Below are positions 7,244 through 14,676 of a DNA stretch of 23,297 nt, piece by piece. The stretch lies in the NCBI GenBank assembly GCA_041477005.1, contig JBGOUJ010000043.1, forward strand, positions 1 through 23,297, given 5' to 3'. The notes beneath the pieces were generated by a model. It was not told where the DNA came from. It ran no database searches and saw only the letters and a list, made by a program, of their open reading frames with translations. The position numbers and the translations under genes were made by a program. This DNA comes from JBGOUJ01 sp041477005 (GTDB lineage Bacteria > Acidobacteriota > Terriglobia > Bryobacterales > JACQDG01). Position 1 is the stretch's first letter, and each line of letters begins with the position of its first letter.

Positions 7244-10200
7244 CTACCAGAGAAACTTCAGGCTCATCTGCCCGATACGAGGATCTCTGGCGCTGGTGAC
7301 GTAGCCAAAAAGGCTACTGTTGAAATTCCCGTTCGGGTTGTTGAACTGCGCGTGGTTGAAGACGTTGAAGGACTCGGCGCGGAATTGAAGCGACATGCCT
7401 TCCCGCAGCCTCGTCGTCTTATGGAGCGCGAAGTCCCAGTTGTTGAATCCCGGCCCGTGGAAAAAGCGGCGGTTCGCGTTTCCGAAGCCTCCCAAAGGGC
7501 CCGAACGGAAGCCGCCCTTTGAGAAGTACTGGTTGGGAAAGCTGGGTCCGGCTAGCCGGGCGTCTTGAATCTGAAGGGGACCCACGAAATCGGGCACATC
7601 GGGCGCGGTGCCGGCCAGCGAGCGGTCCCCGCTCTGGCTCAGCGTCACCGGAAAGCCCGTGGCAAACCGCGTTATCCCATTCACGCTCCAGCCCTGGGTC
7701 AGGACTTTAGGGAGCAGTCCGAGCGGCTTGTCCAGAGGCAGCAGGTAGCTGTAACTCGTCACGAAGTTGTGCGCCACGTCGAAGTTGGAAAGCCCCCGGC
7801 TCAAGCGGGTATTGGTGAAATTGACTCGCTCGTTGTAGGCAGAGGCATTGTCAATCCCCTTGGAGAAAGTATACGCGGCCAGGAACGTGAAATGAGCCGC
7901 TTTTCGTTCGAGACTCGCCTGCAACGAGTTGTAATTGGAGTTTCCAAACGTGGCGTTGTACCCGTTACTCCCAAAACTATAACCCAGAGGGCTGCGGGTT
8001 CCAAAAACTTTGCTGCCGTCAGGCCGCGTGTAGATTCCCAGCTCTCCCGACGGCCCGCACTCCGGCGTCCCCGGCATGACGCCGGATCCCCGCAGGCTCA
8101 AGCAGAGACTGGGATTGCCCGGGTTCGACTCATAAGTGGAAAGAAGCTTATGCCCCTGCGTTCCGACATAAGCCACGGTCATGACCATGGAAGAGCTGAG
8201 CGCGCGTTGGATCGTCAGGTTGTAGTGCTCGGCATAAGGCTGCCGATTGGTGATGGAAAATCCGGGCGAACCCTGGATCGGCAGAAAGACGGAATAATCC
8301 AGCGTTTTGTTGGCGGGATCGCCCGGCGTGGGGAAAACGAACGGAAACCGCTGGGTTTGAGACCGGCCGTCCGAGCGGGTGCGGAACGGCTCCTCAAACA
8401 GTGGCGGCACGATGCTGGGCCAGTACAGGCCGTAAGGCGCATCGCCCACTTCGTTAAAGAGGGTGAGATCCTCGATGGCTGTGTAGTAGATCCCAAAGGC
8501 CGCGCGGATGCTGGTTTTTCCGGGGCCGCCCAGAATCTTGCCCAGCAGGCCGCTGGAAAAATTGGGCGAATAGGCGATGCCGAACCGCGGTCCCAGGTTG
8601 TTGTAGTCGGTCGGCGCCAGGGTCTTGGGGATTCCCGGATCGCCCGGAACCACCCACCCTTTCGGGGCGGTCGGAAAAACGGTGGACTGCAAACCGGGGA
8701 CGATGGTTTCGATTTTGTCCTGGGTGTCGTACCAGGGCATGCTGAACTCCCAGCGCATTCCCAAATTCAGCGTCACGTTGGGCCGGATCCGGAAGGAGTC
8801 CTGCCCATAAGCGCCGCCGTAGCGCGTGCGGGAATCCAGGAATTGCATGCTGCACTGGGTGTATCCGCTGGGAGCGCCCAGCAGGTAATCGGCGAAATCG
8901 CTTCCGGTCTCGTTTCCGTTGAAGGTGAAGCTTCCATTGGGGGCGCACACGTTGCGCTCATTCACTTGCAGGTACCGGTATTCGCCGCCGAACTTGAAGG
9001 TGTGCCGGCCGTAAACTTTGGAGAAATTCTCGGCCGCGTGCCAGGTGTTGTCGGGTTGCGTGGTGGTCAGAGTGGGACTTCCAATAGTGAGATTGTTCAG
9101 CGAAATCGGAGGCAGGGCCTCAAAGCCGGGCGGTCCGGAGGGAATGATCCCGAGCGAGCCGAGGCCGGTCACAAAGCCCAGATCCGAGAGCTTTGCGAAA
9201 CCGGATAGCGGCTGGTCCGTGATCGTCGACATGCGAGTAAAACTGAGACGCGCTTCATTCACCGCGGTGGGGCCGAAGACGTGCGTATTGCTAAGGACCG
9301 CCTGCTGGGCCCGAGTCGGAGTGCTGCTGGGGAAACCGGGGACGTTGGCGGCCGGCAGGGGGTTGAGATTGGTCGAATCATCGAAGAAGTAATAGATGAA
9401 CCAGTTCCCCGTGCGCCTGTTGAGGATGTCCACGCGCTGCCCGGCCTTGTCGTCTACGATGCGGCGATTCTGGCCGGCGGTGGCAAAGCGATTGACCCCC
9501 GCGTTGGGGAGAGGAATGTACTTGAGCGTCCCGCGGGCGGGCGCGGAAAACGCCCGCGTGGGAATGATGCCGTCCGGAAAAACGCAACTTGCCGTGGTGC
9601 TGCAACCCGCGGGGCTGTAGGGCTCGCCGGAGGTCACCGTATACCCCAGCCGGCTGGACAGCACCTGCGCCCAATAAGGTCCCTTCACCCCGGCGGGGTT
9701 GCCGGCGGCATCACGAAAGGCGTTCAGGCCGGCGAAGTTTCCCTCGCGCTGCGCCACCGTGGGAAGCTGTATCAGGCCGGTTGAGATGCCGCGGACTTCG
9801 CGGGTGCCTTGGTAGTCGGTGAACCAGAAAACCTTGTTCTTGATGGCCGGCCCTCCCACTGCGTAGCCGAACTGGTTCCGCTTGAACACGCCTTTAGCGG
9901 GGTCGAAAAAGTTTCTGGCGTCGAGCTTGTCGTTCCGCAGGAATTCAAAGACCGTGCCGTGGAAGCCGTTGCTTCCCGACTTGGTAATGGCGTTCATGAC
10001 CGCGCCGCTGAAGCGGCCGTATTCGGCGTCGAAGGTATTGGTAATCAGCCGGAACTCTGCCACCGAATCCAGGTTCGGAATGATGGATGCTCCAAGGTTC
10101 CGGCCCTCGCTGACGTCGCCTCCGTTGACCAGAAAGGCGTTGGCGGTTTCGCGCTGCCCGTTGACCGAGACATTGCCGGGCACGAGACCGCCGGATACCA

Positions 10201-10741
10201 GCCGGTTTTGCCGCATGGCGCCCGAGTTCCCAGGGACCACGCCGGGCTGCAGGCCCAGAAGGTCGATATAGCTTCTGCCGTTGAGGGGAAGCGTGATGAC
10301 TTTTCTTTCGTCAACGACTTCTCCCAACTGGCTGTTCGTCGATTCCACCTGCACGGCGGTGGCGCTGACTTCGATCTGCTGTTCTACATTGCCGACCTGC
10401 AAAGTGATGTCGACGCGCTTCTGTTCATTTACGTTCAGCTCGATTCCGGTGGCCAGGAATTTCTGAAATCCCGAAAGAGTCGCCTCGACCTTGTACTTCC
10501 CGACCGGAAGAGCCAGGATGCGGTACTGGCCCGCGGCGTCGCTGCGCGCCGGCTGCGTGAAATTGGTATCGAGGTTCGTGGCTACCACTCCAACGCCCGG
10601 CAGCACAGCCGAACTCGAGTCGGTTACCGTGCCCAGAATCGATCCGGTTACATCGGCCTTCAACGCCGGTGCAAGCAAGAAAACCACGACAAAAGAGAGG
10701 GCAACAGCTACAAAGATCCTCAACCCCGCAGGTCGCCGCAT
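7244..10741 (-). CDS. Oar-like TonB-dependent receptor with carboxypeptidase-regulatory-like domain
   Basis: A 1165-residue outer-membrane protein. Order: signal peptide (hydrophobic core about 9-24, cleavage near ALKA-DV); CarboxypepD_reg-like beta-sandwich (about 31-115, GSILGTVTDSSSAVLPGVGV ... DAAGQYRILALPVGKYKVEA); plug (about 120-235, ending in EFRLITNTFDAEYGRFSGAV); then a long beta-barrel ending with the aromatic C-terminus (MSLKFLW) used for BAM recognition. This architecture is greatly expanded in Acidobacteria and is thought to import large glycans or peptides. The start is firm: AAGGAGG lies 6 nt before the ATG, and a TTGACA-17-TAGACT promoter lies about 55 bp upstream. The quinoprotein dehydrogenase follows after 3 bp, suggesting uptake and periplasmic oxidation of the same material, which is an inference. 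Confidence 0.94.
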   Translation of the reverse strand: MRRPAGLRIFVAVALSFVVVFLLAPALKADVTGSILGTVTDSSSAVLPGVGVVATNLDTNFTQPARSDAAGQYRILALPVGKYKVEATLSGFQKFLATGIELNVNEQKRVDITLQVGNVEQQIEVSATAVQVESTNSQLGEVVDERKVITLPLNGRSYIDLLGLQPGVVPGNSGAMRQNRLVSGGLVPGNVSVNGQRETANAFLVNGGDVSEGRNLGASIIPNLDSVAEFRLITNTFDAEYGRFSGAVMNAITKSGSNGFHGTVFEFLRNDKLDARNFFDPAKGVFKRNQFGYAVGGPAIKNKVFWFTDYQGTREVRGISTGLIQLPTVAQREGNFAGLNAFRDAAGNPAGVKGPYWAQVLSSRLGYTVTSGEPYSPAGCSTTASCVFPDGIIPTRAFSAPARGTLKYIPLPNAGVNRFATAGQNRRIVDDKAGQRVDILNRRTGNWFIYYFFDDSTNLNPLPAANVPGFPSSTPTRAQQAVLSNTHVFGPTAVNEARLSFTRMSTITDQPLSGFAKLSDLGFVTGLGSLGIIPSGPPGFEALPPISLNNLTIGSPTLTTTQPDNTWHAAENFSKVYGRHTFKFGGEYRYLQVNERNVCAPNGSFTFNGNETGSDFADYLLGAPSGYTQCSMQFLDSRTRYGGAYGQDSFRIRPNVTLNLGMRWEFSMPWYDTQDKIETIVPGLQSTVFPTAPKGWVVPGDPGIPKTLAPTDYNNLGPRFGIAYSPNFSSGLLGKILGGPGKTSIRAAFGIYYTAIEDLTLFNEVGDAPYGLYWPSIVPPLFEEPFRTRSDGRSQTQRFPFVFPTPGDPANKTLDYSVFLPIQGSPGFSITNRQPYAEHYNLTIQRALSSSMVMTVAYVGTQGHKLLSTYESNPGNPSLCLSLRGSGVMPGTPECGPSGELGIYTRPDGSKVFGTRSPLGYSFGSNGYNATFGNSNYNSLQASLERKAAHFTFLAAYTFSKGIDNASAYNERVNFTNTRLSRGLSNFDVAHNFVTSYSYLLPLDKPLGLLPKVLTQGWSVNGITRFATGFPVTLSQSGDRSLAGTAPDVPDFVGPLQIQDARLAGPSFPNQYFSKGGFRSGPLGGFGNANRRFFHGPGFNNWDFALHKTTRLREGMSLQFRAESFNVFNHAQFNNPNGNFNSSLFGYVTSARDPRIGQMSLKFLW

Positions 10742-10794
10742 CTAAGACCTCCTTGTCGTTCGCATACGCACGTTACAAGTACAAGCTGGCGGGA

Positions 10795-10823
10795 AGTCTA
10801 CATGGGAGCTGAGATCTTGTCAA
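10795..10823 (-). promoter_or_regulatory. Sigma70-type promoter of the TonB receptor / quinoprotein operon
   Basis: On the minus strand TTGACA (10818-10823), a 17-bp spacer and TAGACT (10795-10800). The -35 is a perfect consensus and the -10 matches 4 of 6. It sits about 55 bp before the receptor ATG, leaving a short leader with an AAGGAGG site. Confidence 0.7.
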
Positions 10824-10879
10824 GCGTAGAATGAAAACCCGACAACCGCTATCTTAGAAGGTGCAAAGGAATGGATGGC

Positions 10880-10938
10880 CGCGAAGGAACGCGACTAAAC
10901 GCGAATGAAAACAATGGCCTTATTCGCGTTCATTCGCG
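10880..10938. repeat. Array of 10-bp CGCGAATGAA-type repeats, partly inverted
   Basis: Three direct units lie head to tail at 10880-10909: CGCGAAGGAA, CGCGACTAAA and CGCGAATGAA. After 19 bp the unit returns in inverted orientation, with TTCATTCGCG at 10929-10938 perfectly complementary to the third unit and a further diverged copy just before it. The RNA or single strand could form a 10-bp stem. It lies between the molybdopterin-binding gene and the TonB operon promoter; no gene was seen here. Confidence 0.7.
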
Positions 10939-10997
10939 GCTGAAGTCGATTCTCTTACAGCTTCTCACGGTCGCGGCGCCCCGGCTCGGATTGAAAC

Positions 10998-11021
10998 GGG
11001 GCGGGCCTTTCGGCCTGCCCC
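10998..11021 (-). terminator. GC-rich hairpin after the molybdopterin-binding gene
   Basis: GGGGCGGGCC-TTTC-GGCCTGCCCC makes a 10-bp stem with one G-U pair and a 4-nt loop, 24 bp beyond the stop of the minus-strand gene. On that strand it is followed by GTTTCA rather than a strong U-run, so termination is likely but not textbook. Confidence 0.5.
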
Positions 11022-11045
11022 AGAGTTCACGAGGGACGAAGGACC

Positions 11046-12017
11046 CTACTGAAGCAAACCGCCGTGGCCCAGGCTGGCAACTTCTGTGGCGGCTACACGG
11101 TAACGGGCCAGAAGAGGCGGCAGGATGAGATCCACTACGTTGGGCTTGGGAGAACGGAAACAGCCAGGAGCGGCGACGACCGGGACGTCGCCGGCGTAAG
11201 CCAGCAGCAAGAGATTGCCCGGCTCGACCGGCGCCAGGAAGCGCTCCAGCCGGCAGCCGATGCGCTCCATGGCCCGGCCCACGACGTCGGAAGGACCGGC
11301 GGGAGCGGTGGTGGAGGCGATCAGCACTACGGTCGGATGGGTGCGCAGCAGGTGGTCGAGAGCGCGGGCCACCAGATCGTCCTCCTCGACGGCGGCGAGC
11401 ACGAAGGTGGCGCCAGTCGAGAGCCGCGCCAGGCGCGTGCGCATGATGCCCTCGAAGAGCTGCCGCGCCCGCTCGCCCTGCAAGGGATCGCAGTAGAGCA
11501 CGGCCACGATGGGCTGCCGGATCGGGCGGGCCTGCAGGATCGGGCCGTGCTCGCGCACGAGGGCGCGGACCGCCTCCATTTCGAGCTGGGGCACGGCAAA
11601 GGGCGCCGTCTTCACCGTGGCCACGCGATGGCCGGGGGCGGCGAAGGAAAAATTAGCGCCGGTCGCCATCGCCAAATAGCCGGTGTGGTTCACCTGGCGG
11701 AGCAACTGGTCGTCCACCAGCAGACAGCAGTTTTCGGTAGCCATCAAGTTGGCGCGGCCGCCGGCCGCCAGCTTGATCTCCAGGCTTCCGCAAGCAGCCT
11801 CGGAAGCGATGACGCTGGCAGCGTAGTCCTCGGCGACCTCGCCCTGCTCCAACTCGGCCACCCAAATCCGCTGCAGGCCTTCGGCGCCCAGCAGGCGGAC
11901 GTCATCTTCACTGAGCAGATGCCCCTTGGCCAGCAGCTTCTTTCCGGAAGGCCGAAACACCGGATGGAACAGGAGCCGACCGGCGGAGTCTTTCACGTCC
12001 ACGGCCTGCATCTTCAC
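11046..12017 (-). CDS. Stand-alone molybdopterin-binding (MoeA/MogA-like) protein
   Basis: A 323-residue soluble protein. The N-terminal half (VDVKDSAGRLLFHPVFRPSG ... GHLLSEDDVRLLGAEGL) matches the N-terminal part of MoeA-like proteins. The C-terminal part (about 185-320) is a MoCF-biosynthesis Rossmann-like domain, including VLIASTTAPAGPSDVVGRAM and RFLAPVEPGNLLLLAYAGDV. It ends with the motif PVVAAPGCFRSPKPNVVDLI, characteristic of the MobA/MoeA-like proteins seen with xanthine-dehydrogenase-type enzymes. Likely role: binding molybdopterin during cofactor maturation or delivery. The start is taken as GTG at 12017, because AGGAGG lies 6 nt upstream; the ATG 6 nt further in is too far from the SD. 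It has its own promoter and no molybdenum enzyme beside it. Family is sure; exact step is not. Confidence 0.82.
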   Translation of the reverse strand: MKMQAVDVKDSAGRLLFHPVFRPSGKKLLAKGHLLSEDDVRLLGAEGLQRIWVAELEQGEVAEDYAASVIASEAACGSLEIKLAAGGRANLMATENCCLLVDDQLLRQVNHTGYLAMATGANFSFAAPGHRVATVKTAPFAVPQLEMEAVRALVREHGPILQARPIRQPIVAVLYCDPLQGERARQLFEGIMRTRLARLSTGATFVLAAVEEDDLVARALDHLLRTHPTVVLIASTTAPAGPSDVVGRAMERIGCRLERFLAPVEPGNLLLLAYAGDVPVVAAPGCFRSPKPNVVDLILPPLLARYRVAATEVASLGHGGLLQ

Positions 12018-12069
12018 TAGGCACCTCCTGGGATCGCCCTCGCAGCTAGGTTTACGATCAGGCGTATTG

Positions 12070-12097
12070 ATTATACGCAAATAGAGTGGAATAGCAA
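12070..12097 (-). promoter_or_regulatory. Promoter of the molybdopterin-binding gene
   Basis: On the minus strand TTGCTA (12092-12097), a 16-bp spacer and a perfect TATAAT (12070-12075), in an AT-rich island. The predicted transcript starts about 45 nt before the GTG start and carries AGGAGG. Confidence 0.65.
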
Positions 12098-12170
12098 GAG
12101 TATTTCTCTAGATTCCTTCTTATTGTTTCGATATTCCCGAAACCTTGCTTCTTGCCGACCTGGAAACAAC

Positions 12171-12193
12171 GCCCGGTGGGTGGGGAACCGGGC
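12171..12193 (-). terminator. Intrinsic terminator of the argCBA operon
   Basis: On the minus strand GCCCGGT-N9-ACCGGGC, a perfect 7-bp stem, is followed by GTTGTTT. It starts 2 bp after the argA stop codon. Confidence 0.7.
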
Positions 12194-12195
12194 AA

Positions 12196-12816
12196 CTACA
12201 ATATGTTGGGGTTCGTGAGAATGGGGAAGGCGGGCGCCCCGGACCGGGGGCGACGGGGGCTGATCCAGCGGGCGACGGCGATCTCGTCGCAGCAGTCCTG
12301 CTTGGGGCAATGCGCGCAATCGCGCCAGGCCTTCCAGGGCGCCCGGCTGCGGTCGATCGGGGCAAAGCCGAGCGCGGCGAAGAACCGGACTTCATAGGTG
12401 AACGCGAAGACCATTTCCAAGCGGTGCCGCCGGGCCTCGATCAGCAGCGCCCGGACGATGTGACGGCCGAGGCCTTCGCCACGGTGGGCGGGGGCGACGG
12501 CGAGGGATCGTAATTCGGCGGCTTTTGGAGTATAAAAACGCAATACGGCGCAGGCGAGGATCTCTTGTTTTGAGGAAATAACACGAAAATCTGGAATTAC
12601 CCCATATAGATCCTGCTCGGTTCGCGGAAGCAGGACGCCCCGATCCGAGTAGTAGCGGATCAGGGCGTGGATCGCGGGCACGTCGGCGGGGCGGGCTGGG
12701 CGGACCGTGGACCGAGCGGCGGAGGCAGTGGGGCGAGTGGGGCAGACCTTAAGGCGAGGAGCGGAGGCAGCCGCGCGAGCCTTGGGTGGGGCCGGAGATG
12801 AGCTGGCCGGGTTCAT
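12196..12816 (-). CDS. argA: Short GNAT-type N-acetylglutamate synthase
   Basis: First step of arginine synthesis: acetyl-CoA plus glutamate to N-acetylglutamate. The 206 residues hold a single GNAT domain (about 38-175) with VRPARPADVPAIHALI, the acetyl-CoA loop VAPAHRGEGLGRHIV and FFAALGF. It also has the Cys-rich tail WRDCAHCPKQDCCDEIA, which is typical of short amino-acid N-acetyltransferases of the ArgA type. It lacks the amino-acid-kinase domain of E. coli ArgA. The first ~37 residues are Ala/Pro/Arg-rich and unconserved, so translation might begin further in. However, the ATG at 12816 overlaps the argB stop as ATGA, which supports coupled translation from there. It is the last gene of the operon. 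The call is strengthened by the argB and argC context. Confidence 0.9.
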   Translation of the reverse strand: MNPASSSPAPPKARAAASAPRLKVCPTRPTASAARSTVRPARPADVPAIHALIRYYSDRGVLLPRTEQDLYGVIPDFRVISSKQEILACAVLRFYTPKAAELRSLAVAPAHRGEGLGRHIVRALLIEARRHRLEMVFAFTYEVRFFAALGFAPIDRSRAPWKAWRDCAHCPKQDCCDEIAVARWISPRRPRSGAPAFPILTNPNIL

Positions 12817-13607
12817 GACGCTCGAATGGGGGCGGGGGCGGCGGCGACGGTGGTGCCGATGCCGCGGCCGGAGAGGATGTGCTCGAGCACCCGGGGCCGG
12901 GCGCCGGCGGCAATGCGGACTTCGGGCACGCCCTGGCGAACGGCGGCGCAGCAGGCGCGGAGCTTGGCCTCCATACCGCCGGTGGCGACGCCCTGCTCCA
13001 CCAGTTGAACGGCCTGGTCGAGGCTGAGCTCGGGGATCAGGCGCTTTTGGGCATCAAGGACCCCCTCGACGTCGGTGAGAAAGATGAGCCGCTCGGCCTG
13101 GAACGAAGAGGCGCAGGCGACGGCCATTTGGTCGGCGTTGACATTGTAGATTTCCCCGGCCGCGCCTCGGGCCAGGCAGGCGACCACAGGGGTGTAGCGG
13201 TGGGCGGTGAGCAGATGGAGCAAGGCGGGCCGGACGTGGTCGATCCGGCCGACCGCCCCGAGCTCCTCGGAAAGCGGAACGGCCTCGACCAACCCGGCGT
13301 CGGCGCCCGTGAGGCCGACGGCGCGGGCGCCGGCTTGTTCGAGCGAGGAGACCAGCGAGAGGTTAACCTCGCCGGCCAGCACCTTCACGACTGCTTCCAG
13401 TGTTTCCGGGGTGGTGACGCGGAAGCCGTTCACGAACCGGCTCTCGATGCCGCGCGCGGCGAGGTAGCGGGTGAGCTGCTTGCCGCCGCCGTGCACCACG
13501 ACCACCTGGTGGCCCTGCCCGGCCAGGGCGCTCAATTGCTCCGCCAGCCCGTCGCGGCTCTCGGCGGAATCGAGCAGCGTTCCACCCAGCTTGACCAGCA
13601 GCTTCAA
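12813..13607 (-). CDS. argB: Acetylglutamate kinase
   Basis: Phosphorylates N-acetylglutamate with ATP, the second step of arginine synthesis, in the cytoplasm. The 264 residues have the amino-acid-kinase fold with the nucleotide/phosphate motifs VKLGGT (Lys6) and VVHGGGK (40-43). The substrate loop is RFVNGFRVTTPETL, followed by YNVNADQMAVACA and LIFLTDVEGVLDAQ. The length is slightly below the usual 280-300. It overlaps argC by 4 bp at one end and argA by 4 bp at the other, so all three are translated in a coupled way. No N-terminal extension of the arginine-sensing hexameric type is visible, which suggests (inference) that this kinase may not be feedback-inhibited. Confidence 0.96.
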   Translation of the reverse strand: MKLLVKLGGTLLDSAESRDGLAEQLSALAGQGHQVVVVHGGGKQLTRYLAARGIESRFVNGFRVTTPETLEAVVKVLAGEVNLSLVSSLEQAGARAVGLTGADAGLVEAVPLSEELGAVGRIDHVRPALLHLLTAHRYTPVVACLARGAAGEIYNVNADQMAVACASSFQAERLIFLTDVEGVLDAQKRLIPELSLDQAVQLVEQGVATGGMEAKLRACCAAVRQGVPEVRIAAGARPRVLEHILSGRGIGTTVAAAPAPIRAS

Positions 13608-14602
13608 AGCAGGCCCTCCGTTTCCGGAAAGCCGAGAAGCAGGTTGAGGTTTTGAACGGCCTGGCCGGCGGCGCCTTTGACGAGGTTGTCGATCGCCGCC
13701 ACGACCACCACGCGGCGGGTGGCAGGATCGGCCCTGACGCCGAGGTCGCAGAAGTTGGTGTGGGCCACGGCGTGCAAGTCGGGAACGTGGCCGCCGGTGT
13801 AGATCCGCAGGAACGGCTCGTCGCCGTAGCGGCTGCGGTAGATGGCGGCGATCTCGTCGCGGTCGAGGGGCCGGAGGGAACGGAAGTAGATGGTCTCCAG
13901 AATGCCACGGTGGACGGGGAGCAATTGGGCGGTGAAGCTGAATTCCGCCTCGTCGAGCGCCGACGTGAGCAGGACCTCGGGCACGTGGCGGTGGTCGAAC
14001 AGGGAATAGGCCGAGAAGTTCTCGGTGACCTCGGAAAAGTGGGTGCGGGCCGAGGGCTTCTTGCCGGCCCCGCTGACACCCGACTTGGCGTCGCAGACCA
14101 CACCGGCGGGGCGGTCGATCACGCCGGCCTCGACCAGCGGCTTGAGAGCGAGATTGGCGGCGGTGGGATAGCAGCCCGGGTTGGCCACCAGGCGCGCGTG
14201 GCGTATACGCTCGCGGCAGAACTCGGGGAGGCCGTAAGCGGCTTCGGCCAGCAGGTCCGGCCGGGCGTGCTCGGCGCCGTACCAGCGGCGGTAGTTTTCG
14301 ACCGTGCGCAGGCGAAAGGCCCCGCTCAGATCGATGACCTTGACGCCTTGGTCCAGGGCCGCCGGGGCGAGCTCGATCGATACCTCGGGCGGCGTGGCGA
14401 GGAGCAGCGCCGCGATCTTGTTTTCAGCCAGGGCGGCGGCCGACCAGGGCACGCGCAGCACCTCGGAGCCCGGGCCGGAGGCGGCGTCGGAGCGGTGATC
14501 GACCAGCACCGGCTCGACGCGCGGGTGCCGGCGGAGGATCTTCACCAGCTCGGAGCCGCTGTAGCCGCTGTGGCCGACAATGCCTGCGCGAAGCTTGTCC
14601 AT
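13604..14602 (-). CDS. argC: N-acetyl-gamma-glutamyl-phosphate reductase
   Basis: NADPH-dependent reduction of N-acetylglutamyl phosphate to the semialdehyde, the third step of arginine synthesis. The 332 residues show the Rossmann motif AGIVGHSGYSG, the catalytic cysteine in VANPGCYPT (Cys144), KSGVSGAGKKP, and the catalytic-His segment FDHRHVPEV. The start ATG at 14602 is chosen because homology begins immediately (MDKLRAGIVG); an in-frame ATG farther upstream adds unrelated sequence. AAGGGA, 14 nt upstream, is a distant SD. It is the first gene of argC-argB-argA. The start codon is overlapped by one of two ARG-box-like palindromes, so the operon is probably arginine-repressed. Confidence 0.96.
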   Translation of the reverse strand: MDKLRAGIVGHSGYSGSELVKILRRHPRVEPVLVDHRSDAASGPGSEVLRVPWSAAALAENKIAALLLATPPEVSIELAPAALDQGVKVIDLSGAFRLRTVENYRRWYGAEHARPDLLAEAAYGLPEFCRERIRHARLVANPGCYPTAANLALKPLVEAGVIDRPAGVVCDAKSGVSGAGKKPSARTHFSEVTENFSAYSLFDHRHVPEVLLTSALDEAEFSFTAQLLPVHRGILETIYFRSLRPLDRDEIAAIYRSRYGDEPFLRIYTGGHVPDLHAVAHTNFCDLGVRADPATRRVVVVAAIDNLVKGAAGQAVQNLNLLLGFPETEGLL

Positions 14603-14635
14603 GATTAAATATTCAGTCCCTTGTATAAATATACC
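14602..14635 (-). promoter_or_regulatory. Two tandem ARG-box-like operators at the argC start
   Basis: On the minus strand TGAATATTTAATCA (14602-14615) matches the classical ArgR box core TGAATWWWWATTCA at 13 of 14 positions. A second AT-rich palindrome, GTATATTTATAC (14623-14634), lies with its centre 20 bp away. ArgR hexamers typically bind two boxes about one helical repeat pair apart (21 bp in E. coli). The proximal box covers the A of the argC ATG and the leader; the distal one provides TATATT/TATACA, possible -10 hexamers. Confidence 0.6.
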
Positions 14636-14676
14636 ATGGCGGCGCCTAAACGCTACGGCGTTAGGATAGTAGCGAC

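Noticed and set aside
5885..9208. Plus-strand open frames of 545 and 547 codons (5885-7522 and 7565-9208)
   Set aside because: Antisense to the quinoprotein and the TonB receptor; Arg/Gln/Gly-rich, no domains, no SD.
9809..10834. Plus-strand open frame of 341 codons
   Set aside because: Antisense of the receptor signal, regulatory and plug domains; it also crosses the receptor promoter.
11064..12020. Plus-strand open frame of 318 codons
   Set aside because: Antisense of the molybdopterin-binding gene; GC-driven open frame without recognisable domains.
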